From contig CACJKN010000001.1 of the NCBI GenBank assembly GCA_902594005.1, positions 1-64,000 of the forward strand: a stretch of DNA of 64,000 nt, written 5' to 3'. Numbering within the stretch: the stretch's first letter is position 1; every line of letters starts with the position of its first letter. Origin of the DNA: an uncultured SAR86 cluster bacterium. Its GTDB lineage: Bacteria > Pseudomonadota > Gammaproteobacteria > Magnimaribacterales > D2472. The notes below the pieces were generated by a model. It saw only the letters and a list, made by a program, of their open reading frames with translations, made no database searches and had not been told where the DNA came from. Of this stretch, positions 38,689 to 48,205 are shown one piece after another. The position numbers and the translations under genes are program-made.

Positions 38689-40010
38689 TACCGCTTTTAT
38701 TAATAATCTTTGTTTGTAGTTCATTGCTGGCTGGTTATCCAGTTGCTTTTACATTAGCTGGTGTATCAATAATATTTGCTCTGATATGTTCATTATTTGG
38801 CATCTTTGATTTAAATCTTTTTAAAAACTTGCCGATAAGAATATTTGGGATTATGAACAATCAAACCCTTCTTGCTGTGCCTTTATTTGTTTTTATGGGA
38901 GTGGTGTTGGAAAGATCGGGAATTGCAGCAAAGATGTTGCAGGATATGGCCAAAGCCTTTGCTGGTATAAAGGGGGGTCTTGGTATTTCCATTGTTATAG
39001 TGGGCGCATTATTGGCCGCGAGTACAGGTATCGTCGGGGCAACAGTTGTGACTATGGGGTTAATGTCACTTCCAGCTCTTCTTAAAGAGGGATATGATAA
39101 AAAATTCTCTTCTGGTCTAGTTGCAGCAACTGGTACTTTAGGTCAGATTATTCCTCCGTCAATCGCATTGGTTCTTCTTGGTGATGTTATGTCTAATGCA
39201 TATCAGCGAGCTCAAAACGATATGGGTATCTTTTCAGTAAAAACAGTTTCTGTTGGCGACTTGTTTATAGGAGCGCTTCTTCCAGGACTAATTATTTGTA
39301 TACTTTTTTTGGTCTATACAATCTTTTGGAACAGAAATTTAACCATTAGTAGTGAAAAAGAAAGCAAAGTTAGTCTTCTATCTTTATTAAATACTCTTTT
39401 GCCACCGATCTTACTTATCTTTATGGTCTTGGGGTCTATTATTTTTGGGATTGCTACTCCAACAGAGGCAGCTGGTGTTGGAGCAATTGGTTCAATACTT
39501 ATATGTTTGTACTTTAAAAAATTCAATATAGAGCTTTTAAAAGAGGCGAGCAGAAGAACAGCTTTGGTTACCACCATGGTCTTTACTATCTTAATTGGTG
39601 CGTCCATATTTTCTCTAATCTTTAGAGGGGTCGGCGGTGATGAATTAATTAGTTTAGTTTTTGAGATGTTGCCGGGTGGAAAATATTCAGCATTGTTTTT
39701 CGTAATGCTGATGATATTTTTGCTGGGTTTTATATTAGATTTTATTGAAATTTGTTATGTATTTGTTCCGCTAATTGCACCACCATTACTTATGATGGGT
39801 TTTGATCCTGTTTGGCTCGGGATAATGCTAGCAATTAATCTTCAAACTTCTTTTTTAACACCTCCCTTTGGGTTTTCTCTCTTTTACCTAAGAGGAGTGG
39901 CAGATAAATCAATAAGAACAATAGAAATATATAAAGGAGTAATGCCTTTTATAGCGATTCAGTTATTAGTCTTGTTAATGGTTATACTTTTTCCAAGCTT
40001 AGTCCTATGA
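38679..40010 (+). CDS. dctM: TRAP transporter large permease (DctM)
   Basis: GYPVAFTLAGVS, LLAVPLFVFMGVVLERSGIA, GALLAASTGIVGATVVTMGLMSLPALL, TEAAGVGAIGS, NLQTSFLTPPFGFSLFYLRGVA. Confidence 0.95.
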   Translation: MEIIPLLLIIFVCSSLLAGYPVAFTLAGVSIIFALICSLFGIFDLNLFKNLPIRIFGIMNNQTLLAVPLFVFMGVVLERSGIAAKMLQDMAKAFAGIKGGLGISIVIVGALLAASTGIVGATVVTMGLMSLPALLKEGYDKKFSSGLVAATGTLGQIIPPSIALVLLGDVMSNAYQRAQNDMGIFSVKTVSVGDLFIGALLPGLIICILFLVYTIFWNRNLTISSEKESKVSLLSLLNTLLPPILLIFMVLGSIIFGIATPTEAAGVGAIGSILICLYFKKFNIELLKEASRRTALVTTMVFTILIGASIFSLIFRGVGGDELISLVFEMLPGGKYSALFFVMLMIFLLGFILDFIEICYVFVPLIAPPLLMMGFDPVWLGIMLAINLQTSFLTPPFGFSLFYLRGVADKSIRTIEIYKGVMPFIAIQLLVLLMVILFPSLVL

Positions 40011-41092
40011 GAATACTATTTTTTACCATTTTTTTTATTGTTTCATGTTCTCAAGATGAAATAGTCACTGATAAAACTTTAACGGTATTTGAAGATCAAA
40101 AAATCTTGTTCGATTCAGGCCTTATAAATAATGATAATGAAATCAATAGAACACTTGGGTCAGGAAGAGTGGTCCTTAAGAAGATTAAATTACCTGAGAC
40201 TGGTAATTTTCATCGCGCTAAAGCCATTATCACGTTAAAGTCGATAGGAGATCCATGGGATAAGTCTGGTTCGTTCTTCATATTGCCTGAGGGTGATCTT
40301 AATAATCTTAACGAAGTCACTTCATTAGAGTTATTAAGATTTATAACTCCTTTTGGTGTTGGCCACTTTAATAACAAAGAAAATATACAAAAGCTAAAAC
40401 CCTCTTATATACCAAGGTGGGAGGATGACATTACTTGGGAAGAAGATATATCTCATTTACTGCCAGTTTTGAAAGACGAGGTTTGGGTTGGTCTTTATAT
40501 TGATACTTGGTCAAATGAAGGCTGGAATGTTGATATTGGTTTTAAGTTTGATGAATATTACACAAAAACAAATAAACCACCAAAGACTATATATCCTTTG
40601 CTGAATACAACTCCAATGTTTCCTGGGCAAAGTGGTTATGATAAGTTTGCGAGCGAGCCCATAACAAAAACATTTAGGTTAGCTAAAGATCATGAAAACG
40701 TAAGATTATATTATTTAACAACGGGCCATGGTGGCCATAGTGGCGGTGATGAGTTTGTAAAGAGGCTTAATGTGATAAGTCTTAATGGCAAAGTTATAAA
40801 AGAGTTTATCCCTTGGCGGGACGACTGTGCTTCCTTTAGAAGATTTAATCCTAGCTCAGGCGTTTGGATGACAGAAGCTGAGTGGAAAGGTGAGATAATT
40901 GAAGAAAGAATTGCATCGTCAGACTATTCGAGATCTGGGTGGTGTCCTGGCAGCAAAGTAACTCCTGAAATAATTGAATTAGGTAAATTAGAAAAAGGGG
41001 AGCACTCAATTACAATTTCTATTCCTGAAGCACAAATAACTACAAAAGAGTTTTTTAATTTTTGGAACGTATCAGCTTATATAATCTTTTAA
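40007..41092 (+). CDS. peptide-N-glycosidase F-like lipoprotein
   Basis: Lipobox-like IVSCSQ; GDPWDKSGSFFIL..LELLRFITPFGVG, YIDTWSNEGWNVDIGF, GHGGHSGGDEFVKRLNVISLNG, CASFRRFNP..SDYSRSGWCPGSKVTPEII match PNGase F N- and C-terminal domain motifs recalled from the Elizabethkingia enzyme. Confidence 0.85.
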   Translation: MRILFFTIFFIVSCSQDEIVTDKTLTVFEDQKILFDSGLINNDNEINRTLGSGRVVLKKIKLPETGNFHRAKAIITLKSIGDPWDKSGSFFILPEGDLNNLNEVTSLELLRFITPFGVGHFNNKENIQKLKPSYIPRWEDDITWEEDISHLLPVLKDEVWVGLYIDTWSNEGWNVDIGFKFDEYYTKTNKPPKTIYPLLNTTPMFPGQSGYDKFASEPITKTFRLAKDHENVRLYYLTTGHGGHSGGDEFVKRLNVISLNGKVIKEFIPWRDDCASFRRFNPSSGVWMTEAEWKGEIIEERIASSDYSRSGWCPGSKVTPEIIELGKLEKGEHSITISIPEAQITTKEFFNFWNVSAYIIF

Positions 41093-41113
41093 TGCTCTAA
41101 AATTTTATATACC

Positions 41114-42073
41114 TTACAAGTCAAAATCATATCTTAGAGAAAATGTTCCTGATTGTTCCTCGACTACTTTAAACTTTGAGTTTTGGAGAGCTTTAATCGC
41201 TGATTCATTAAATATTCTATTAGACGATTCAACAACAAAGATTTCTTGAGCATATCCATATTCATCAATGCTAAAGCTTAGCACGACAAAGCCGGTAAGG
41301 CTTCTTTGCTCGGCTTCTTCAGGATAAGCTAACTCTCCTGGCCTAATCATTTTAGGAGAAGTCTTCTTTGAAGTGTTCTTTTTTTGATCAGCTTTTTCTA
41401 TATAGTCTTTTTGATAGTCAGGCTCTTCATCTGTTAGATAATTGATTTCTTTATGAATGTCGGTCAATTGAGAAACTGAAACATAATCTTTTTTAGCGAC
41501 ACAGGCCGTAGTATGAAGGGAGGCATCTTCAGGTGGTATTGACCAAAAGCTAATATCTAAATAATCTCTATCAAGCTCTTCCAGCCAAAGATCTTCATAA
41601 AAATCTTGAATTTTAAGCCTATACCCAATATCCGTTTCAGTAAGCAAAAGAACTGGATGACTTTCTTTAATGCCGCTACTTTGAAAGATCTGATTTTTTA
41701 TTTGGAAAACCATTTTCTCTGTATATAAATAAAAAGTCTCTTCTCTTTCGAATGCTTTTGTAAGCTTTTTAAATCCTCCATCACACCTATTTGCTACAAC
41801 CCAACCCTCTAAATCATTGCCTAATGATTTCAAAAGAAAGGTTTCTTTCGGAGCTTTACAATATTTAAAATTATCTACAGACCCACAATCTCTGCCCTTG
41901 CATGATTTTGTAACTTTGTTTGTATACCCATCTGTTTCAACAAATGCAGCATTGCTTACATTTAAATTAAATCCATCATTTGGAGCTGCCAGACATACTA
42001 AATCTCTAGATTCACTTAGACTTTCAACTGAAATTAATATTAATAATAATGATGACAGAATTCTTTTATTCAT
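41114..42073 (-). CDS. secreted protein with C-terminal TonB-like domain
   Basis: Signal peptide; Cys-containing N-terminal region; C-terminal RPGELAYPEEAEQRSLTGFVVLSFSIDEYGYAQEIFVVESS..NESAIKALQNSKFK. Confidence 0.75.
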   Translation of the reverse strand: MNKRILSSLLLILISVESLSESRDLVCLAAPNDGFNLNVSNAAFVETDGYTNKVTKSCKGRDCGSVDNFKYCKAPKETFLLKSLGNDLEGWVVANRCDGGFKKLTKAFEREETFYLYTEKMVFQIKNQIFQSSGIKESHPVLLLTETDIGYRLKIQDFYEDLWLEELDRDYLDISFWSIPPEDASLHTTACVAKKDYVSVSQLTDIHKEINYLTDEEPDYQKDYIEKADQKKNTSKKTSPKMIRPGELAYPEEAEQRSLTGFVVLSFSIDEYGYAQEIFVVESSNRIFNESAIKALQNSKFKVVEEQSGTFSLRYDFDL

Positions 42074-42809
42074 TTTCTAAATACTCTCTCACTTGATCAT
42101 ACCAAATTACTCTTTCAGGACCTGAGGGATGTGAATCCATAAATACTGAATTCACTCTCGAAACCCCGATTCTTGTCAGCCTGATAATACCATGTCTTGA
42201 TTTTTCTAAATCATAACCTGATTTCTTTAATATCTCTAATGATAAAGCATCTGCCTCAAGCTCTTGTCTCTTTGAGCCAGATAATCTCCCCATATTTGCT
42301 CCAGATAAAATTATGTTACCCGTTGGAATACCAGTAGAGCCAGTTATTATTGCTCCAATAACAGCTCCAAATACTGTTTTTGTTTTTGCTTCAGCTATAT
42401 GATTGCCTATGTGATGAGCTATCTCGTGAGCAACAACGAATGCCAGCTCTTCTTCGTAATAAACCCCTCTAACAAGTCCAGTATAAAAAGTAATTTTATT
42501 GTCTTCAGATGCATATGCATTGAATTGATTATTTGACTCAATTATTAACTCCCATTTGCATCTATCGGTATTTTTTACATGTTCTTTACAAACTTCTATG
42601 GCCGAATCTTGTATTTTTTCAAAAACAGTATTCAATAAATCCTCAGACTCAGATTTTGTCCTAAAAATAGGTTTTTTTAACTTAAATGAGTTTATTTCAT
42701 CAAGAACTGATTGAGAAACTTCAAAATTTGCAAAAGAATTGGAAGAAAATAAAAATATAGCACCAATTAGGCAGAAAGATTTTGCCTTAATAAATAGCAC
42801 TTTTCCCAA
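42066..42809 (-). CDS. M48 family metallopeptidase
   Basis: Signal peptide; VVAHEIAHHIGNHIAE (HExxH) and KRQELEADALSLEILKKSGYD. Confidence 0.92.
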   Translation of the reverse strand: MGKVLFIKAKSFCLIGAIFLFSSNSFANFEVSQSVLDEINSFKLKKPIFRTKSESEDLLNTVFEKIQDSAIEVCKEHVKNTDRCKWELIIESNNQFNAYASEDNKITFYTGLVRGVYYEEELAFVVAHEIAHHIGNHIAEAKTKTVFGAVIGAIITGSTGIPTGNIILSGANMGRLSGSKRQELEADALSLEILKKSGYDLEKSRHGIIRLTRIGVSRVNSVFMDSHPSGPERVIWYDQVREYLENE

Positions 42810-42815
42810 ACTGAA

Positions 42816-43286
42816 CTAGTTCAAAGCATCTAAAAGAGATCTTTCAAGACTTCCATTTGAAACGCATGATTGGGTTGTATAAAAACATTGCCCATACATG
42901 TTGCAACTAGAAAAAGTAACATTCATAGAAAAGTTGACGTTTGCTGTTACAAACTCATCATCTTCAACCAATGTTGCACTCCCTGTCACAGAGCCACCAC
43001 TAAGAGTCTGCAAAAAAGGGACTGTATACAAACAATATTCGCCAATAGTTTGTGGGTTTAAATTCAAACTATTCACAGTTATGATTCCAGATTCCTTTTC
43101 TAGCGTCCCGATACTGATAGTGTTAGTGCTGAAAAATCTAACCATTTTTTTCCACTGCGTATCATAGTCAGACATATAGGTTCTTGAGGTCTCAAATGGA
43201 TCCACTTCAACTTGAGCCGTAGAACATGAAATTAATAGAAATACAACGGAAAAAAGAGATGCGTATTTAATATATCTTTTTTTCAT
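42816..43286 (-). CDS. hypothetical lipoprotein
   Basis: Lipobox LLISCSTA; no family recognised. Confidence 0.65.
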   Translation of the reverse strand: MKKRYIKYASLFSVVFLLISCSTAQVEVDPFETSRTYMSDYDTQWKKMVRFFSTNTISIGTLEKESGIITVNSLNLNPQTIGEYCLYTVPFLQTLSGGSVTGSATLVEDDEFVTANVNFSMNVTFSSCNMYGQCFYTTQSCVSNGSLERSLLDALN

Positions 43287-43331
43287 ACATTATTTATAGT
43301 TCATATACTTGGTTTTGTAAAGAGCAACTAA

Positions 43332-44312
43332 TTAGAAGTTTTTAGGAATCTTTAAATCTACATTATTTTTTTGAAGAGCTCTTTCTGCTCTATAGCTTGA
43401 ACGAACCATTGGTCCGGAAACCACCTCCAAAAAACCTCTATCTATACCAATTTTTCTATATCTTTCAAACTCTTCAGGGGTTACCCATCTTTCAACTGGT
43501 AAATGATTGAGGGTTGGTCGAAGATATTGACCAAGAGTTAAAATATCAACCTTGTGATCAACAAGATCATCCATTGCTTGTTCAATCTCTTCATCTGTTT
43601 CGCCAAGGCCCAATATTAAACTTGTTTTTGTTAATACTTCCTTATTTATTTCTTTTGATTCGTATAAAACATCCAGTGTTTGTTGATATCCTGCTCTAGG
43701 ATCTCTTACTGGATGAGTTAATCTTTTAACTGTCTCAAGATTTTGAGCAAAAACTTCAATGCCTGAATTCACAATAGTATCTATTGAGGATTTAATTCCT
43801 TTAAAGTCTGGAGTAAGTGCTTCTACAGCAGTGTTGGGATTAAGATCTTTTATAGCCTGAACTGTCTGTGCATAATGTTCAGCCCCTCCATCTTCAAGAT
43901 CATCTCTATTAACTGAAGTTAGAACAACATATTTAAGGCCCATAGTTCTGACAGCTTTAGCTGTTTTCAAAGGTTCTCCTTGATCTAACCAGCCTTTTGG
44001 ATTTCCTGTATCTACAGAACAAAATTTACAAGCTCTGGTGCAAACTGAACCCATCAACATAAAAGTTGCCGTTCCGCTTGACCAACACTCTGAGATGTTT
44101 GGGCACATTGCCTCTTCACAGACTGTATTAAGTTTTTTGGAGGTAACTTGATCTTTGACCAGCTTATATTTGGGATCAAAACTAGCTTTTACTCTAATCC
44201 AGCTTGGCTTCTTTTCAGCAGGAATAGATGCAAACTTATTTGCCTTTTGACCATTCTTTACAGCCTTAATGCCGTCTCTATTTACAATCTTTACTGTAGG
44301 TATTATTTCCAT
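43332..44312 (-). CDS. lipA: lipoyl synthase
   Basis: [35 protein letters not shown]. Confidence 0.98.
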   Translation of the reverse strand: MEIIPTVKIVNRDGIKAVKNGQKANKFASIPAEKKPSWIRVKASFDPKYKLVKDQVTSKKLNTVCEEAMCPNISECWSSGTATFMLMGSVCTRACKFCSVDTGNPKGWLDQGEPLKTAKAVRTMGLKYVVLTSVNRDDLEDGGAEHYAQTVQAIKDLNPNTAVEALTPDFKGIKSSIDTIVNSGIEVFAQNLETVKRLTHPVRDPRAGYQQTLDVLYESKEINKEVLTKTSLILGLGETDEEIEQAMDDLVDHKVDILTLGQYLRPTLNHLPVERWVTPEEFERYRKIGIDRGFLEVVSGPMVRSSYRAERALQKNNVDLKIPKNF

Positions 44313-44315
44313 TAA

Positions 44316-44927
44316 TTAAAAAAACTGTTGAATGTTTACTTCTACTGCTGATTTTACTTTTTCTAGGGTGATGTTGCTATATATATCTTTAATTTGGGTA
44401 ACTTGGAGTCCTTCGTAACCACAGGGATTAATATTTTTAAAAGGATCTAGATTCATATCAACATTGATGCTTATGCCATGATAGGAATAACCTTTTGAAA
44501 AACGGAGTCCAATTGAAGCTATCTTTTTTGAATCTACATAGACTCCGGGTGAACCTTCTATAGTATTACTTTGGATCTGAAAATCTAAAAGCGTCTTCTG
44601 CACTAAATCCTCTAATTGTTTTACAAACTTCTTTGGTCCAAGATTCCTTTTTTTTATGTTTAATAAAAAATATATAACGAGCTGACCTGGTCCGTGATAG
44701 GTAACCTCTCCTCCTCTATCTGCTTGGAATATATCAATATTTGTTCTTTTTAAGATATGTTTTTGGTCTGCAGCGGTTCCAAGCGTGAAGACTGGATCAT
44801 GCTCGAGCATCCAAATAGACTCATCTTCACCCTTTGCTACAAAATCTTTCATTGCAGAAAAGGTATCTTGATATCGCTTTTTACCTAAATCTTTAATCAC
44901 TACTTGATCTAGCTTCAACAAAGGCAT
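44316..44927 (-). CDS. lipB: lipoyl(octanoyl) transferase
   Basis: DRGGEVTYHGPGQLVIYFLLN, IASIGLRFSKGYSYHGISINVDMNLDPFKNINPCGYEGLQVT. Internal Met at 44927 preferred over 44960. Confidence 0.96.
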   Translation of the reverse strand: MPLLKLDQVVIKDLGKKRYQDTFSAMKDFVAKGEDESIWMLEHDPVFTLGTAADQKHILKRTNIDIFQADRGGEVTYHGPGQLVIYFLLNIKKRNLGPKKFVKQLEDLVQKTLLDFQIQSNTIEGSPGVYVDSKKIASIGLRFSKGYSYHGISINVDMNLDPFKNINPCGYEGLQVTQIKDIYSNITLEKVKSAVEVNIQQFF

Positions 44928-46014
44928 CTTCTGCAATTGAATGATAGTCTGAAACCTCATCTAAGAAATCCTGAAAAGAAGTATGAACCTTTTTTATCGT
45001 CTCGTCGTTAAGACTTTCCGCAATAATCTCATCAGAGATTTTTTTAAATTCCATAATTACTTCTTCAGGAAGTTTTCTCAACTCAACTCCATGAGTCTCA
45101 ATAAGTTCTTTGAGAGCCTTATTATTTGAGGCCGTGTATTCATCTAATAAATCTTGATTAACCGCTTTGGCTGCAGTTTCAACAATTGCTTGTAAGTCAG
45201 GTGGTAGTGAATTCCAAGCGTCATCATTTACCAATAATTCAAGCATAGATCCTGGTTCATGCCATCCAGGATAATAATAATATTTTGCCACTTGTTGAAA
45301 ACCAAAAGCTAAATCATTGTATGGGCCAACCCACTCAACTGCATCTATAGTTCCAGTCTGCATAGCTGTATATAATTCGCCGCCAGGGATATTTACTGGA
45401 TTACCGCCGGCTCTTTTAAAAACCTCTCCTCCAACTCCAGGAATCCTCATTTTTAAACCCTTCAAATCATCTAATGAGTTAATTTCCTTATTGAACCAGC
45501 CGAACATCTGTGTTCCAGTATTGCCACAAGGTATCGGATAAATATTAAAGGGTTCATATAACTCTCTCCATATTTCTAATCCGCCACCTCTGTTTACCCA
45601 AGCATTCATTTCTTTAGCATTAAGTCCAAACGGAACTCCGGCAAAGAATTGTGCTGCAGGAATTTTGCCTTTCCAATAATAAGCGCCGCTATGCCCCATT
45701 TGAACTGATCCTGAGGATACAGCATCAAAAACCCCCATTGCTGGAACAATTTCGCCAGCACCATAGACTGTTATATTCATTCTCCCATCACTCATTTCTT
45801 TAACAAGCTTTGCTAGCCTTTCTGGAGCCATACCTAAACCAGGATAATTTTTGGGCCATGTCGTTACAAGAGACCAGTTGTAGGTTTTTTGCTTATCTAT
45901 TTTTTGTTCAGGGTTAGAAGAATCTGAGCAGCTTATTGCAAAAAATAAAGCAAAGAATACGAAATTACTCTTAATTATATTTTTTCTAATTTTGCGAACG
46001 CTAAAACTAACCAT
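44893..46014 (-). CDS. dctP: TRAP transporter solute-binding protein (DctP, mannitol/chloroaromatic-type)
   Basis: Lipobox FFAISCSD; WSLVTTWPKNYPGLGMAPERLAKLVKEMSDGRMNITVYGAGEIVPAMGVFDAVSSGSVQMGHSGAYYWKGK. Confidence 0.92.
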   Translation of the reverse strand: MVSFSVRKIRKNIIKSNFVFFALFFAISCSDSSNPEQKIDKQKTYNWSLVTTWPKNYPGLGMAPERLAKLVKEMSDGRMNITVYGAGEIVPAMGVFDAVSSGSVQMGHSGAYYWKGKIPAAQFFAGVPFGLNAKEMNAWVNRGGGLEIWRELYEPFNIYPIPCGNTGTQMFGWFNKEINSLDDLKGLKMRIPGVGGEVFKRAGGNPVNIPGGELYTAMQTGTIDAVEWVGPYNDLAFGFQQVAKYYYYPGWHEPGSMLELLVNDDAWNSLPPDLQAIVETAAKAVNQDLLDEYTASNNKALKELIETHGVELRKLPEEVIMEFKKISDEIIAESLNDETIKKVHTSFQDFLDEVSDYHSIAEDAFVEARSSSD

Positions 46015-48152
46015 TTTGTTCCCTCTTGTTCAAAATTTATTTGAACTCGTGCTGACTCACCAGCTCCTTCATAATTTAGTACTATACCCTCTCCAAACGT
46101 TGGATGTGAAACTTTTTCACCCAGAGAAATCCCAATAGAATCGGAAGAATCTTTTAAGGATGGGCTCATTTGGCCTTTTCTTTTATAAGGTATTGTTGTC
46201 TGTGCTCTTGGTCTTATTTCATCGATGAGCTCTGACGGTATTTCCTTTAAAAATCTTGATGGTGGATTAAATATGTCAGTTCCATGCAACCTTCTCGATT
46301 CAGCATAGGTAAGGTAAAGTTTTCTCATTGCCCTGGTTATTCCTACATAACAAAGGCGTCTTTCCTCCTCAAGCTGAGATGCACTTTCCATTGATCTTCC
46401 ATGCGGAAACAAGCTTTCCTCCATACCAGTTAAGAAAACTAGTTTAAACTCTAATCCTTTTGCTGAGTGTAATGTCATAAGCTGGACAGCATCATCATGT
46501 TCATCTGCTTGCCTATCTCCTGCATCTAAAGAAATAACATCTAAAAAGTTTTCAACAATCTCTTTATTATCTTTATCTTCATTAAAAGATTGTTCAAAGT
46601 TTTTTGCTGCCGATACAAGCTCATCGAGGTTCTCTGTCCTTGTTTTACCTTTTTCACCAGGCTCTTTCTTATGGAAATCATATAGACCTGACTTTACATT
46701 TATATGCTCAACTAATTCAGAAAGGTTATGCGTTTGCAACATTTCAAAAGCATTTGCAATAAACTCTAAATATGTCCCAAGCCCCGAGGCTCCCTTACCT
46801 TTTATTGCGCCTTCATCGATTAATTTAGCAGCAGCTTTGATGTAAGAAATTCCAGATTTTTTTGCTTCATCTCGCACCTTAGCTAAAGTCTTTTGGCCTA
46901 CTCCTCTGGTAGGATTTGAAATTGATCTTTCAAAAGCTGGATTATCCGAATTATTAAAGATTACCTTTAAATAACTAACTGCATTCTTAATCTCAAGCCT
47001 GTCATAAAATCTAAGTCCGCCATAAATTCTGTAAGGAATGCCAATTCTTAGTAAAGCCTCCTCTATAGCTCGGGATTGAGCATTAGACCTATAAAGCACA
47101 GCTGAATCTTGATAGAGTTCACCTTTTTCCATCCAATCCTTTACAACACCAGCTACAAACCTTGCCTCCTCTTGTTCATTGAATGCTTGATACAAAATTA
47201 AATTTTCTCCCTCAAGCTCCTCCGTCCAAAGATTCTTCCCAAGTCTATCAGCGTTGTAATCTATCAAAGCATTAGCAGCAGATAGGATTTTGCTTGTTGA
47301 CCTATAGTTCTGCTCTAATTTAACAACACTTACCTTTTTGAACTCTTTTATATAAGCGTCTACATTCTCAACTTTTGCTCCTCTCCATCCATATATAGAT
47401 TGATCATCATCTCCAACAGCTGTTGTAAGTGCATCCTTAGAGGTTATTTCCTTCAGCCACTTATATTGAATGGTATTGGTATCTTGAAACTCATCAATCA
47501 AAACAGATCTAAACCTTTTGTGAAAATAACTTTTAACGGAGGCATTTTTCCTAATGAGCTCATAAGATTTTAGTATCAACTCCGCAAAATCTACCAAACT
47601 GTCATTTCTACAAAGCTCTTCGTATTCTGTATAGACTCCTTTAATTATTTTTCTATAAAAGTCTCCTCTGTCTCTTATTGATTTAGCTCTTTTTCCAGAG
47701 TCCTTCCAACTATTTATTTGCCATTGTGTTTGTCGATATGGAAACTTTGCTTCATCAATGCCTTGTTCTTTAGACAGCCTTTTTATAATTCTTAACTGAT
47801 CATCAGCATCAAGGATTGTAAAACCTGAAGATAGCTCAGCTTCTTTGTTAAACCTTCTTAAGATTCTATGAGAGAGGCTATGAAAGGTCCCACACCAAAT
47901 CTCAGGAGATGGATGCTGAAGAAGATCTTCAATTCTTGATCTCATTTCATTGGCCGCTTTGTTTGTAAAAGTCACTGCCATAATTGAGCCAGGTGAAAAG
48001 CTAAGCGCCTCCACTTGCCAAGCTACTTTATGAACAAGCACCCTAGTTTTACCTGATCCAGCTCCTGCTAAAACCATAATATTTTGGTCTTCGGAGGTGA
48101 CGGCATGCCGTTGTTGATCGTTTAGATTTTCAAGTATGTGGGATACGTCCAT
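45975..48152 (-). CDS. uvrD: ATP-dependent DNA helicase UvrD
   Basis: LNDQQRHAVTSEDQNIMVLAGAGSGKTRVL, AVGDDDQSIYGWRGA, LMTLHSAKGLEFKLVFLTGMEESLFPHGRS. Confidence 0.97.
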   Translation of the reverse strand: MDVSHILENLNDQQRHAVTSEDQNIMVLAGAGSGKTRVLVHKVAWQVEALSFSPGSIMAVTFTNKAANEMRSRIEDLLQHPSPEIWCGTFHSLSHRILRRFNKEAELSSGFTILDADDQLRIIKRLSKEQGIDEAKFPYRQTQWQINSWKDSGKRAKSIRDRGDFYRKIIKGVYTEYEELCRNDSLVDFAELILKSYELIRKNASVKSYFHKRFRSVLIDEFQDTNTIQYKWLKEITSKDALTTAVGDDDQSIYGWRGAKVENVDAYIKEFKKVSVVKLEQNYRSTSKILSAANALIDYNADRLGKNLWTEELEGENLILYQAFNEQEEARFVAGVVKDWMEKGELYQDSAVLYRSNAQSRAIEEALLRIGIPYRIYGGLRFYDRLEIKNAVSYLKVIFNNSDNPAFERSISNPTRGVGQKTLAKVRDEAKKSGISYIKAAAKLIDEGAIKGKGASGLGTYLEFIANAFEMLQTHNLSELVEHINVKSGLYDFHKKEPGEKGKTRTENLDELVSAAKNFEQSFNEDKDNKEIVENFLDVISLDAGDRQADEHDDAVQLMTLHSAKGLEFKLVFLTGMEESLFPHGRSMESASQLEEERRLCYVGITRAMRKLYLTYAESRRLHGTDIFNPPSRFLKEIPSELIDEIRPRAQTTIPYKRKGQMSPSLKDSSDSIGISLGEKVSHPTFGEGIVLNYEGAGESARVQINFEQEGTKWLVLAFAKLEKI

Positions 48153-48185
48153 ATGATTGTTTTAGTATATATTGAAACTAATCAT
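48153..48185. repeat. interrupted inverted repeat in uvrD / NPD divergent intergenic region
   Basis: ATGATT...TTAGT-N10-ACTAATCAT: outer arms ATGATT/AATCAT and inner arms TTAGT/ACTAA. Confidence 0.5.
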
Positions 48186-48205
48186 GTGGGTGTTAATATA
48201 ATTTT

